Counted from the first letter of the stretch, positions 15,004 to 22,720 are shown. The stretch: DNA of 40,846 nucleotides from Actinoplanes oryzae (GCF_030757795.1 NZ_JAUQWH010000078.1:1-40846), one strand, 5' to 3'. Notes: generated by a model not told the origin, from the letters alone. Numbers and translations: made by a program.

Positions 15004-15396
15004 TCACGCGCCACGAAGGAGGCATGTGATCCGAGCGGTGCACACGCGCGCGTCCTCCTCGTCGGTGATGACGATCTCATAGGTGACCGCCGTCCGGCCG
15101 CGGTGCAGGGGCGTCGCGACGCCGGTCACCACGCCGTGCCGGACGGCCTTGTGGTGCGTCGCGTTGATGTCGACACCCACGGCGAACGGCCGGTCCACGG
15201 TCGCCCCGTGCAGGGCGGCCCCGACCGATCCGAGCGTCTCGGCGAGCACGCAGGAGGCGCCGCCGTGCAGCAGCCCGTACGGCTGGGTGTTGCCCTCCAC
15301 CGGCATCGTCCCCACCACCCGCTCCGGGGTGGCCTCCGTGATCTCGATGCCCAGCCGCTCGCCGAGCGTGCCGCTGATCAATGCGTCCGTGTCCAC
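15004..15396 (-). CDS. PaaI-type hotdog-fold thioesterase
   Basis: 130 residues. The hotdog signature is QPYGLLHGGASCVLAETLGS, with the helix-capping His-Gly-Gly and the likely catalytic Glu/Asp region, followed by VGVDINATHHKAVRHG. Proteins of this family hydrolyse acyl-CoA thioesters; the close relatives act on hydroxybenzoyl- or phenylacetyl-CoA, or on menaquinone precursors. The GTG at 15396 follows TAACGT by eight bases (near-leaderless); a TTG at 15405 is an alternative. It is divergent from the Asp-rich protein at 15499. Confidence 0.86.
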   Translation of the reverse strand: MDTDALISGTLGERLGIEITEATPERVVGTMPVEGNTQPYGLLHGGASCVLAETLGSVGAALHGATVDRPFAVGVDINATHHKAVRHGVVTGVATPLHRGRTAVTYEIVITDEEDARVCTARITCLLRGA

Positions 15397-15498
15397 GGTC
15401 GGCAACGTTACCGGCGAAACGGGGTTTCCCGGCGAGCTCGGGTGGAGACCGAGTCCTACGTTGTTACCGACCGACCCCCAGCGGACGAGGAGACACCG

Positions 15499-15747
15499 AT
15501 GACCGAGCCCCAGGAGACCGTCGAGACGCGCGGGAACGACCGCGTGGACCTGATCGCCAGCGACACCAACGGCGACGGCAAGCCGGACATGTGGGTGGCC
15601 GACACCGACGGCGACGGCAAGGCGGACCTCTTCCAGTTCGACACCGACGGCGACGGGCTGGTCGACATCACGATGGTGGACCTCGACCAGAACAACAACC
15701 CGACCCAGGTGGTCGACGGCGACGGCGGCCTGCCGCCCACGATCTGA
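15499..15747 (+). CDS. Small protein of 13-residue Asp-rich calcium-binding-like repeats
   Basis: 82 residues, strongly acidic. Asp-rich nonapeptides recur at an exact 13-residue period: 22-30 DTNGDGKPD, 35-43 DTDGDGKAD, 48-56 DTDGDGLVD and a degenerate 61-69 DLDQNNNPT, followed by DGDGG at 73-77. The DxDGDG pattern is that of EF-hand, dockerin or thrombospondin type-3 calcium loops, and the hydrophobic bases between them (MWVA, LFQF, ITMV) suggest a stacked repeat. No signal peptide or membrane segment is present, so it should be cytoplasmic. GAGGAGA precedes the ATG by seven bases. Convergent with prsW, whose stop lies 4 bp away. Function unknown. Confidence 0.85.
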   Translation: MTEPQETVETRGNDRVDLIASDTNGDGKPDMWVADTDGDGKADLFQFDTDGDGLVDITMVDLDQNNNPTQVVDGDGGLPPTI

Positions 15748-15751
15748 GGGA

Positions 15752-17047
15752 TCAACCCCCGCCGAGGGTGCTGACCACGGCCCAGAGCACGGCGAGCGCC
15801 AGCGCGGTGGAGAAGATCCCCGATGCCGTACGCCGCCAGGGCCCCTTCCCGTCCGGCGCGACCGCCTCGGGATGTCCCAGCCGGTTGAGCACCCGGCGCT
15901 GCCGGCGGATCTCGTGGCTCCAGCGGCTCAGGTCCGGCGTCCCGCGGCTCAGCTCGACCGCCAGCCGGGCCTGGGCGCGCTGCAGCCGGCGCACGGCCGC
16001 CCGGGCCCGCCAGCCGGCCCGGGCCCGCGCGTGGGCCCGGGCGCTGGCCCGTCGCGACCCGGCCTTGAGCGCCTGACGTTCCGCGGGCGTGATGAGTTCG
16101 GCGTCGTCCAGCTTGGCGAGCTGTTCGGCGTAGTAGTCGGCCTCCCGGTCGTGCGCCGACCGCACCAGCAGCCAGATGAGCACCAGCGGCGGCAGCCCCT
16201 TGAGCACGAGCACCGCGAGCAGGGCCACCGCGCCGTTGCCCAGGCCGTCCCGGAGCAGCGGCGAGTTCCACAGGACGTGTGACGCCCAAGCGGCGAAGAG
16301 GGCCAGCGCGGCGGCGCCGAGGCGGGTGCGGAATGACCGTTCTCCCCGTACGACGAGGTAGCCGATCCCCGCACCGGCGAGCGCGGTGAACAGGGTGTGA
16401 CTCCACACGCCGGAGACGAAGCCGCGCAGCAGAAAAGTGGTGACGACCGGCTCGACGGTGTCGCCCTGGCCCGCAAGGGCGACAGCTCCCATCGCGTACA
16501 CAATGTCTTCGATGATCTGGAAGCCCAGGCCGACCGTCGCGCCGTAGACGACGCCGTCCAGCACGCTGTTGATCTGGTGGCGGGCGATGAGCACGATCGC
16601 GACGACGCCGAGCGCCTTGGCTATCTCCTCGACCGTGGGGCCGGCGAGCGCCACACCCCAGTCGGCGGCGAGGTGGGGCGAGCCGAGCTTGGCGATGATG
16701 TCGTCGAGGGCGCCGCTGGCCGGGATCGACGCGGAGGTCGCCACGAGGCCGCCCCAGCCGAACGCGATGAGCAGCAGCGACGGGGGTTCCCGCTCCAGGA
16801 AGTCCAGCTCCGAGACGACGAACCAGAACGGCACGGCGAGCAGGGCGAAGAGCGCCGCCGAGGTGAGCAGCGCCACGGGGTACTCGCGGACGTAGCCAGT
16901 GATGATCATGGCCATCCGGACGGCGCCGGCGGCCAGCAGGGCGAGCACGATCCAGAAGGCGGGCAGGCCGGGCAGCCTCCCGTCGGGCGCGGCTCCCGGC
17001 TGCACAGGGGCACTCCGGTCACTGCGCAATCGGGGCTCCGCGGTCAT
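15752..17047 (-). CDS. PrsW-family intramembrane metalloprotease
   Basis: 431 residues with about eight membrane segments between residues 29 and 300. PrsW motifs are visible: GPTVE140-E141-IAK144 (EExxK), GFQIIE180DIVYAMG and VWSH217TLFTA, supplying Glu and His for the metal site. The last ~100 residues form a cytoplasmic Arg/Ala-rich region and a final hydrophobic helix. In Bacillus, PrsW cleaves the anti-sigma factor RsiW; the target here is unknown. The ATG overlaps the stop of the upstream gene (ATGA), so the two are coupled. Confidence 0.88.
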   Translation of the reverse strand: MTAEPRLRSDRSAPVQPGAAPDGRLPGLPAFWIVLALLAAGAVRMAMIITGYVREYPVALLTSAALFALLAVPFWFVVSELDFLEREPPSLLLIAFGWGGLVATSASIPASGALDDIIAKLGSPHLAADWGVALAGPTVEEIAKALGVVAIVLIARHQINSVLDGVVYGATVGLGFQIIEDIVYAMGAVALAGQGDTVEPVVTTFLLRGFVSGVWSHTLFTALAGAGIGYLVVRGERSFRTRLGAAALALFAAWASHVLWNSPLLRDGLGNGAVALLAVLVLKGLPPLVLIWLLVRSAHDREADYYAEQLAKLDDAELITPAERQALKAGSRRASARAHARARAGWRARAAVRRLQRAQARLAVELSRGTPDLSRWSHEIRRQRRVLNRLGHPEAVAPDGKGPWRRTASGIFSTALALAVLWAVVSTLGGG

Positions 17048-17619
17048 CCGGTGGGCTCCGGGGCGTACCGGAGGGTGGCAGTGCTGCGGTTGATGGCCGG
17101 CAGGATCCGGCCGAGGTCGAGATCGGCGCCGCTCACGGTGACCTCGATGGTGCGGCTGTCGGCGACGAAGACCACATAGCGGCCGCCCCGGCCCGGGCCG
17201 CTGAAGCCGCCCTGGACACCCTGCAGGCCGCCCGTGGTCGCGACGGACAGCTCGGTGCCGGTGACCTGATAGCCGGAGTTGCCGGTGATGCGCCGGCGCA
17301 GCCGGTCGACGGCCGCGCTCAGCGAGCCCTCGAAGGGCTGGACGCTGATGAGATAGCGGACCGCACCGACCCGGAACAGCACGGTGCCGGAGTCCTCACC
17401 GGGCCGCGTGTCGGTGACGTCGATGCGCGCACCGGGCGGCGGGACGACGCTCACGCCACCTCCGATGTCGTACGGCCGGTCGGTGGGCACCGGCCGGTCG
17501 GCGGGGAGGGCGTGGTTGAGCGCGGGGAGCCCGAAGGACAGACCGCCGAGCGTGACGACCACCCCGCACGCACCGAGAAGGTTCGTCAGCTGACGCCGAG
17601 TAACCCTCCCCATGCCCAT
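17044..17619 (-). CDS. Membrane-anchored hypothetical protein upstream of prsW
   Basis: 191 residues. A basic N-terminus (MGRVTRRQ) is followed by one hydrophobic helix (LLGACGVVVTLGGLSFGLPAL, about 13-33), then an extracytoplasmic domain with beta-strand character (VLFRVGAVRYLISVQPFEG, YVVFVADSRTIEVTVSG). I do not recognise the domain. A second ATG two codons later (17613) may be the true start. Its overlap with prsW and its single-pass topology make it a candidate partner or substrate of that protease; this is inference from position only. Confidence 0.75.
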   Translation of the reverse strand: MGMGRVTRRQLTNLLGACGVVVTLGGLSFGLPALNHALPADRPVPTDRPYDIGGGVSVVPPPGARIDVTDTRPGEDSGTVLFRVGAVRYLISVQPFEGSLSAAVDRLRRRITGNSGYQVTGTELSVATTGGLQGVQGGFSGPGRGGRYVVFVADSRTIEVTVSGADLDLGRILPAINRSTATLRYAPEPTG

Positions 17620-17669
17620 ACGCTAACGGGCGGTGGCGGCTTCCTCACCGAGGCGTTGCTTTTGTCCGT

Positions 17670-18221
17670 TTACTCCGAATGTTCGATAAGGAACAACGGT
17701 GGCACCGCGGCGGTCAGCCAGACGCCGTTCTCGCTGCGGTGGAACACATGTCCCGCCGCGGCCATGGCGGCCGTGTCGACCCGCAGAATCACCACGTCCG
17801 TGGAACGCCGGCTGCCGACGATGGTCGCGGTCCGCAGATCAGGAGACAGGTGTACGTGATGCCGGCTGCCCGGTCGCAGCCCGTCCCGCAGGATCGAGGC
17901 GAGGTTCGTCCGCGGGGTGCCGTGATAGAGCACGGGCGGCGGATCCACCGGCGGCAGCCCGAGATCCACCTCGACGCGGCGCGAGTGGCCCTGGCTGGCC
18001 CGGATCCGCTCGACGCCGTCCGGTCCGGTGGCGACGGCGAACCGCTGCTTGTCGTTGCCGGCCACCACGGCGTCGAGGGTGGCGCGGGAGATGCGGAGGG
18101 CGGCGAGCAGGGCGGTGACGGGCACCCAGCCCTGCGGGTCCAGGGTCAGGCCGGCGCTTTCGGGGCGGTGCCGCAGCACCATCGCGATGCGGCGGCTGAT
18201 GCGTACCTGATCATTGGTCAA
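17670..18221 (-). CDS. kptA: RNA 2'-phosphotransferase, KptA/Tpt1 family
   Basis: 183 residues. The family motifs are present: LRHRPESAGLTLDPQGWV (17-32), IRASQGHS (73-80), LYHGTPRTNL (98-107) and SRHHVHLS (119-126), covering the Arg-His-Arg catalytic residues and the NAD site. The enzyme moves a 2'-phosphate from RNA to NAD, giving ADP-ribose 1'',2''-cyclic phosphate; its bacterial substrate is uncertain. The start is a TTG at 18221 with GGAG eight bases before it; it overlaps the methyltransferase stop (TTGA). Translation coupled to the methyltransferase is likely. Confidence 0.9.
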   Translation of the reverse strand: MTNDQVRISRRIAMVLRHRPESAGLTLDPQGWVPVTALLAALRISRATLDAVVAGNDKQRFAVATGPDGVERIRASQGHSRRVEVDLGLPPVDPPPVLYHGTPRTNLASILRDGLRPGSRHHVHLSPDLRTATIVGSRRSTDVVILRVDTAAMAAAGHVFHRSENGVWLTAAVPPLFLIEHSE

Positions 18222-18994
18222 GGGGTCAGCTCCATGACCGCAAGGTAGTAGGGGCGGTCCTGGACGTCGACAGATTTGAGCCGCCAGGCCGTGCCCTCCA
18301 GAAGCTCCTCCAGCTCCGGCACCGAGCAGTTCAGGTAGTCGAACCAGTCCGTGGCGAGGCGCCGGTAGCGCAGCCGGAGCCGCAGCTGGCCGCCGAGCCG
18401 GCCGCGGTCGCGGTTGCGCTGGTGATAGGCCACGTGCACGGGGTCGGTCGTGCCGTAGGGATCCGTGCCCTGCGCGACGATCCGGGCGCCCGGCCTGGCC
18501 AGCTGGGCGAGCGACGCGAGGAAGCCCGGCGCCTGCTCCCGGCCGCCGAGCAGCCCGAGGTTGTTGCCGAGCAGCAGGAAGGTGTCATAGCGGGTCGCGC
18601 TGCGCGTGAAGTCGCCGACCGTCGCGACGACGGTGTCGCGCAGCCCCCGCTTGCGGGCGACCTCGATGGCGCCCGGCGACACGTCGAGGCCGGTCACCGC
18701 CATGCTGCGGCGTTGCAGCTCGAGGGCCGTACGCCCGGCGCCGCAGCCGATGTCGAGCACGGCGCCGCGGCACAGCCGGAGGGCGCGGTGGTCGTGCGGC
18801 TGCCACTCCGCGGGCTCGCCGAGATAGTGGTCGGCGGGGGCGCCGTTGATCAGTCCGTCGTCGCGCTCGATGACCTCGATCACCGGCCGGGGTACACGTC
18901 CGCCGGCCAGAGGGCGAGGACCGACACCCGTCCGAACGGCCCATGCATCTTTGATCAACTCGCCGAAAACATCGCCGGGCTCAGGCTCGTCCAT
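18218..18994 (-). CDS. Class I SAM-dependent methyltransferase
   Basis: 258 residues from the ATG at 18994. The SAM-binding motif I is VLDIGCGAGRTALELQ, followed by VTGLDVSPGAIEVARKRG and TFLLLGNNLGLLGG. Substrate cannot be predicted; the short length and context leave small molecules or RNA open. A longer frame to 19030 would overlap the divergent PPOX gene, so the ATG at 18994 is preferred. Only 18 bp separate this start from the divergent start at 19013. kptA follows with a 4-bp overlap. Confidence 0.85.
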   Translation of the reverse strand: MDEPEPGDVFGELIKDAWAVRTGVGPRPLAGGRVPRPVIEVIERDDGLINGAPADHYLGEPAEWQPHDHRALRLCRGAVLDIGCGAGRTALELQRRSMAVTGLDVSPGAIEVARKRGLRDTVVATVGDFTRSATRYDTFLLLGNNLGLLGGREQAPGFLASLAQLARPGARIVAQGTDPYGTTDPVHVAYHQRNRDRGRLGGQLRLRLRYRRLATDWFDYLNCSVPELEELLEGTAWRLKSVDVQDRPYYLAVMELTP

Positions 18995-19000
18995 TGTCAC

Positions 19001-19006
19001 TACTCT
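19001..19006 (+). promoter_or_regulatory. -10 element of a leaderless promoter
   Basis: TACTCT lies six bases upstream of the ATG at 19013, placing transcription start at the start codon. There is no ribosome binding site. Confidence 0.5.
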
Positions 19007-19012
19007 TATGAC

Positions 19013-19384
19013 ATGGCGACGCTCGAGCAACTCGGCGCGGAGAAGTACGTCCTGGTGACGACCTATCGCAAGGACGGCCGTGCGGTGGCCACCCCGGTGT
19101 GGGTGGTGCCGGACGGCGGCGGGCTCGCGTTCTGGACGTTCAACGAGGCCGCCAAGCTCAAACGCATCCGCAACAACGGGCGGGTGACGCTGGCCGCGTG
19201 CGACATGCGGGGCAATCCCAGCGGTGAGTCCCTGGAGGCGAGCGCGCGGATCGGCGACCGCGCGGACCTGGACCGGATCAAGAGCGCCATCAAGCGCAAG
19301 TACGGCCTGGCGGGGTGGCTCACCCTGACCGGAAGCCGGCTGCGCCGCGGTGCGGACGGCACGACCGCGGTCCTGGTCTCATGA
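19013..19384 (+). CDS. Pyridoxamine-phosphate-oxidase-fold (F420/FMN) protein
   Basis: 123 residues of the split-barrel PPOX family. It opens LEQLGAEKYVLVTTYRKDGRAVATPVWVV and continues WTFNEAAKLKRIRNNGRVTLAACDMRGN, a pattern seen in actinobacterial F420-dependent PPOX-class enzymes. It should bind FMN or F420 and act as a small reductase; the substrate is unknown. Leaderless expression is likely. Convergent with bldC, with a terminator between. Confidence 0.85.
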   Translation: MATLEQLGAEKYVLVTTYRKDGRAVATPVWVVPDGGGLAFWTFNEAAKLKRIRNNGRVTLAACDMRGNPSGESLEASARIGDRADLDRIKSAIKRKYGLAGWLTLTGSRLRRGADGTTAVLVS

Positions 19385-19392
19385 AACGATCA

Positions 19393-19424
19393 AGGGGCGA
19401 TCGCCTTCCCCGGCGCTCGCCCCT
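19393..19424. terminator. Bidirectional hairpin between PPOX gene and bldC
   Basis: AGGGGCGA (19393-19400) pairs with TCGCCCCT (19417-19424), extended by an inner CGCC/GGCG stem around TTCCCC. It lies 9 bp after the PPOX stop and 30 bp before the bldC end. Confidence 0.75.
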
Positions 19425-19453
19425 CAAACGGTCCTCGGTCGACTGCGGTCCGT

Positions 19454-19663
19454 TCAGTCGCCCTGACGCTGCGCGGGGATCTGCCCCTGCAGCAGGGCGC
19501 GAACCTCCGACTCCCGGTAGCGACGGTGTCCGCCCAGCGTGCGAATTGCGCTGAGCTTGCCCGCCTTGGCCCACCGGGTGACGGTCTTCGGGTCGACACG
19601 GAACATCGACGCCACCTCGGCCGGCGTTAGTAGCGGCTCAGGATCGTGCGTACGCGATGCCAT
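19454..19663 (-). CDS. bldC: BldC developmental regulator
   Basis: 69 residues, a MerR-like winged-helix domain only. The sequence TPAEVASMFRVDPKTVTRWA and the following IRTLGGHRRYRESEV are nearly those of Streptomyces BldC. BldC binds direct repeats by head-to-tail oligomerisation and controls entry into development. GGAGGAG lies six bases before the ATG. The gene order with the hypothetical, vdh and DUF3073 genes is conserved in actinobacteria, as I remember it. Its upstream region contains a 10-bp-period direct repeat. Confidence 0.95.
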   Translation of the reverse strand: MASRTHDPEPLLTPAEVASMFRVDPKTVTRWAKAGKLSAIRTLGGHRRYRESEVRALLQGQIPAQRQGD

Positions 19664-19943
19664 CGGTCACTCCTCCACAGGTACCTAAAGACATCGGCCG
19701 GGGTCCCGCCGGCCGGTGCGTCTCCCATGGTCCGGCTAGTCCCCGATGTCCGACATGGGCCGAACGGCCGATCGTCCCTAGATAGATGGTGGAAGCAAGA
19801 CCGATTTAAACCGATTTTCTACGCCAGAAAGTGTCTCGTTTGGACCGAAAATCACGCTTCGCGGAGCGCTGATTACGAAGAGTATTCGCCTCAGCGACCC
19901 CTGTCGAGCCCCTTTTACCAGGTCACGGAGTTATTGACGGGCG
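19664..19943. other. bldC upstream region
   Basis: About 280 bp without a gene, with more A/T than its surroundings. It contains the direct repeat at 19800-19817 and the promoter of bldC. Leader length cannot be read; I see no clear -10/-35 pair. Confidence 0.55.
19800..19817. promoter_or_regulatory. Direct repeat upstream of bldC, possible BldC site
   Basis: ACCGATTT occurs at 19800-19807 and 19810-19817, a 10-bp period, about 140 bp upstream of the bldC ATG. A partial third copy (ACCGAAAA) starts at 19844. BldC is known to bind direct repeats spaced about one helical turn, so autoregulation is possible. Confidence 0.4.
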
Positions 19944-20783
19944 TCAGTTGCAACGCTCGAGCAACTGGACCGCGCGCCACCTCGCGACGATCTTCTCGTA
20001 CGCCTCCGTGGCCGCATCGGCGTCGCCACGGGAGAGTGCCGACAGGCCGGCAGCCACCAGTCCGGGTGAATCGTCACCCTGAAGGTCGTCGTCGCCGAGC
20101 AACCCGGTCAGGCCGCCGTAGTCGAGCTCGACCACCGAGCGCGGGTGGAACTCCTCCAGCCACCGCGTGCCCTCCTCCACCGCCTCGGTGATCGGGGCGT
20201 CGCCCAGCGACTTGCGCAGCACCGACACCCCGCGGTGCGCCCGGCGGCGCGCCTTGGAGATCTCGGTGCGGTAGCGCAGCACCCGCCGGCCGTCCCCGAG
20301 ATCGATCTCCCGCTCCTCCAGGTCCACGAACACGAACCACCGCAGCGGCACGCCCCACGTGGCGACCTGCTCGTGCACGCGCGGCACCCCCTGCTCGAGC
20401 ACCTTGGCCCCGCTGCGCCAGTCGTCCACCACCGCCTTGGCCTGGCCCGCCAGCACCGGCGGCACGAAGGCGTCGGCCAGCACGGTGGGCACGCCGTCCC
20501 GGGCGTTGAGGGCCGCCTCGGCCACCCGGAGACGCAGGTTCCAGGGGCAGACCAGCAGGGTGTCGCCCCACTCCAGCGCGTACGCCTCGTCGGGCAGGTC
20601 GGGCAGCCGGGTCCAGCCGGCGCCGAGCGCCTCGAGGACGGCGGTGCGCTGTTTGACCGGGCCCTCGAGGGGGCCCAGCGCCCGGCCCTCGCGGACGTAA
20701 CGCCGCCAGAAAACCTGGCGCTCCCGGTCGAAGGCGGTCAGCGGCTCGTAAACACGCAGGTACGACGCGAACAAGGACGGCAC
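19944..20783 (-). CDS. Conserved actinobacterial hypothetical protein next to bldC
   Basis: 279 residues, mostly hydrophilic with no signal peptide or membrane segment. Segments such as YLRVYEPLTAFDRERQVFWRRYV and RWFVFVDLEEREIDLGDGRR look like a folded cytoplasmic protein. I know no function. The GTG at 20783 has AAAGGA seven bases upstream. In actinobacteria this gene normally lies between bldC and vdh, so it is a conserved core gene. Divergent from vdh by 148 bp. Confidence 0.85.
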   Translation of the reverse strand: MPSLFASYLRVYEPLTAFDRERQVFWRRYVREGRALGPLEGPVKQRTAVLEALGAGWTRLPDLPDEAYALEWGDTLLVCPWNLRLRVAEAALNARDGVPTVLADAFVPPVLAGQAKAVVDDWRSGAKVLEQGVPRVHEQVATWGVPLRWFVFVDLEEREIDLGDGRRVLRYRTEISKARRRAHRGVSVLRKSLGDAPITEAVEEGTRWLEEFHPRSVVELDYGGLTGLLGDDDLQGDDSPGLVAAGLSALSRGDADAATEAYEKIVARWRAVQLLERCN

Positions 20784-20931
20784 GGCGCGATCCTTTCACG
20801 AAAACGGCCGTGGTTGGCTTCCCGCGCCCCCGGATTGCCGCGGGCTTAGGCTGCGTCTTGTCCGGTTACCCCACCGGCGCACGCGTCCGCCTCACGAGGG
20901 CGGCACACCCGACCACCAGGAGAGAACAGTC

Positions 20932-22014
20932 ATGGGCGTGTTCGTAAGCAGTGCCGGCCCGGACGCCGCCGGGCACGAGCAGGTCGTCTTCTGCCAGGAC
21001 CGGCACACCGGCCTGCGGGCGATCATCAGCATCTACTCGACGGCCCTCGGGCCCGCGCTGGGCGGGACGAGGTTCTACCCGTACGAGAGCGAAGAGGCCG
21101 CCGTCACGGACGCGCTGAATCTGTCGCGCGGGATGGCGTACAAGAACGCGCTGGCGGGGCTGGATCTGGGCGGCGGCAAGGCCGTGATCTGGGGCGACCC
21201 GGCGCTGGACAAGTCCGAGGCGCTGCTGCGGGCGTACGGGCGGTTCGTGGAGACCCTGCGCGGCCGCTACTACACCGCGTGCGACGTCGGGACGTACGTG
21301 CCGGACATGGACGTGATCGCGCGCGAGACCAAGTACGTGACCGGGCGCAGCGTCGAGCACGGCGGCGCCGGCGACTCCTCGGTGCTCACCGCGTGGGGCG
21401 TCTTCCAGGGCATGCGGGCCGCCGCCGAGCACACGTGGGGCAGCCCGACGCTCGCCGGACGCCGGGTCGGCATCGCGGGCCTGGGCAAGGTCGGCAAGTA
21501 CCTGGCGGGTCACCTGATCGAGGACGGCGCCGCGGTGGTCGCCACGGACGTGAGCGCGGCGGCGCTGGAGTGGGCGCGGACGACGTACCCCCAAATCGAT
21601 CTTGTCGCGGACACCCAGGCGCTCGTCACCAGCGACATCGACGTCTACGCCCCCTGCGCCCTCGGCGGCGCCCTCAACGACGACACGGTGGCCGCGCTGC
21701 GCGCCAAGGTCGTCACCGGCGGGGCGAACAACCAGCTCGCCCACCCCGGCATCGAGAAGCAGCTGGAGGAGCGCGGCATCCTCTACACGCCGGACTACGT
21801 GGTCAACGCGGGCGGGGTGATCCAGGTGGCCGACGAGATCGAGGGCTTCAACTTCGAGCGGGCCAAGCTGCGCGCGACCAAGATCTTCGAGACGACCGGC
21901 AAGATCCTGCGGCTTGCCGCGGACGAGGGCGTGCCGCCGGCGGTGGCCGCGGACCGGCTCGCCGAGCGGCGGATGGCCGAGGTCGGCCGGTTGCGGAGCA
22001 TCTACCTCGGGTGA
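20932..22014 (+). CDS. vdh: Valine/leucine dehydrogenase
   Basis: 360 residues of the Glu/Leu/Phe/Val dehydrogenase family; oxidatively deaminates branched-chain amino acids to 2-oxo acids with NAD. Lys71 (GMAYKNALAG) and Lys83 (GGGKAVI) match the substrate and catalytic lysines. The Rossmann fold starts RVGIAGLGKVGKYLAGHL, and DYVVNAGGVIQVADE closes the site. AGGAGAG lies upstream of the ATG at 20932. The family split between leucine and valine dehydrogenase is not readable here; vdh follows the Streptomyces name. It can feed branched-chain fatty acid precursors. Confidence 0.92.
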   Translation: MGVFVSSAGPDAAGHEQVVFCQDRHTGLRAIISIYSTALGPALGGTRFYPYESEEAAVTDALNLSRGMAYKNALAGLDLGGGKAVIWGDPALDKSEALLRAYGRFVETLRGRYYTACDVGTYVPDMDVIARETKYVTGRSVEHGGAGDSSVLTAWGVFQGMRAAAEHTWGSPTLAGRRVGIAGLGKVGKYLAGHLIEDGAAVVATDVSAAALEWARTTYPQIDLVADTQALVTSDIDVYAPCALGGALNDDTVAALRAKVVTGGANNQLAHPGIEKQLEERGILYTPDYVVNAGGVIQVADEIEGFNFERAKLRATKIFETTGKILRLAADEGVPPAVAADRLAERRMAEVGRLRSIYLG

Positions 22015-22085
22015 GTCCGGCCTTCGCCCCGCCCCGCCTCACCGGTGCGGGCTTGTCTCCACCGCTGGGGGCGGCTGTCCTTTCC

Positions 22086-22138
22086 GGTGCAGCCTGCCTT
22101 TACCAGTGCAGCCTGCCTTTACCGGTGCGGCCTGCGGG
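22086..22138. repeat. 19-bp tandem repeat, 2.7 copies
   Basis: GGTGCAGCCTGCCTTTACC at 22086-22104 is repeated with one change at 22105-22123, then partly (GGTGCGGCCTGCGGG) from 22124. Confidence 0.85.
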
Positions 22139-22167
22139 AGGGCGGACGTTTGGGGCTTTTGTACGCC

Positions 22168-22205
22168 GTCGCGCGTCAGGTCCGCGACATGCCGCGACGC
22201 GCGAC
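22168..22205. terminator. Inverted repeat downstream of vdh
   Basis: GTCGCGCGTC (22168-22177) is the exact complement of GACGCGCGAC (22196-22205), with an 18-nt loop that can itself pair partly. It lies 154 bp after the vdh stop, so it may be a terminator without a T-run or a regulatory site for the DUF3073 gene. Confidence 0.5.
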
Positions 22206-22332
22206 GGTGGTACACGTAACCCGAGGTGCCGAAGGCGGCGTCGTCCATGTACCGTAAGACCCACGAGAGATGCCTGACGTCATCGGGGCCCGCCTTCGGG
22301 CTGCCCCGAATTCTGTGCGAGGGGGTCGAGCC

Positions 22333-22548
22333 ATGGGGCGCGGCCGTGCTAAGGCCAAGCAGACGAAGGTGGCCCGGGAGTTGAAGTATCACTCCCCGAA
22401 CACCGACCTCACCGCCTTGCAGCGCGAACTGGCGGGTGCCACGAAGTCCGATCATCGCTTCGACGACGACAACGATGAGTTCGTCGACGACGATGACGAC
22501 GACGCGGACGACGAGCAGGACCGCTGGTCTTCGCCACCGAGGCGCTGA
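22333..22548 (+). CDS. DUF3073 family protein
   Basis: 71 residues. The N-terminus (MGRGRAKAKQTKVARELKY, then HSPNTDL) is the hallmark of actinobacterial DUF3073. The C-terminal half is a run of Asp. GAGGGGG lies eight bases before the ATG. The function is unknown; the basic head and acidic tail suggest binding to nucleic acid or a basic protein. It is conserved beside purM in Streptomyces, as here. Confidence 0.92.
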   Translation: MGRGRAKAKQTKVARELKYHSPNTDLTALQRELAGATKSDHRFDDDNDEFVDDDDDDADDEQDRWSSPPRR

Positions 22549-22574
22549 CTCGTATCGACGACCCCGCTAACGCC

Positions 22575-22598
22575 GAGCACGCGGCTTCCCGCGTGCTC
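22575..22598 (+). terminator. Perfect 10-bp hairpin after DUF3073
   Basis: GAGCACGCGG (22575-22584) pairs with CCGCGTGCTC (22589-22598) around CTTC, 26 bp after the stop. No T-run. Confidence 0.65.
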
Positions 22599-22625
22599 CC
22601 GTGTGTCGCGGTCGTTCCGTAGGTC

Positions 22626-22662
22626 CATGATGCTCACGCGGGTTCCCCTCGTGGGCATCATG
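22626..22662 (+). terminator. 13-bp hairpin, second of a tandem pair
   Basis: CATGATGCTCACG (22626-22638) pairs with CGTGGGCATCATG (22650-22662) with one G-U pair and an 11-nt loop. With the preceding hairpin it could form a double terminator. Confidence 0.6.
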
Positions 22663-22720
22663 GTCTGCGCGTAGTCGATCCTCGGTTCTCCGCATCCGTC
22701 CGACGCCGGATCCCGGCCGT

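Larger units (their letters stand above)
22015..22332. other. Gap between vdh and the DUF3073 gene
   Basis: No supported gene. It holds a 19-bp tandem repeat (22086-22138) and a strong inverted repeat (22168-22205). A minus-strand open frame here has a less Arg-rich translation than most shadows but no start signal or recognisable domain. Confidence 0.5.

Noticed and set aside
22039..22455. Minus-strand frame upstream of DUF3073 with less Arg-rich translation
   Set aside because: It has no start signal or recognisable domain and overlaps the promoter and start of DUF3073.
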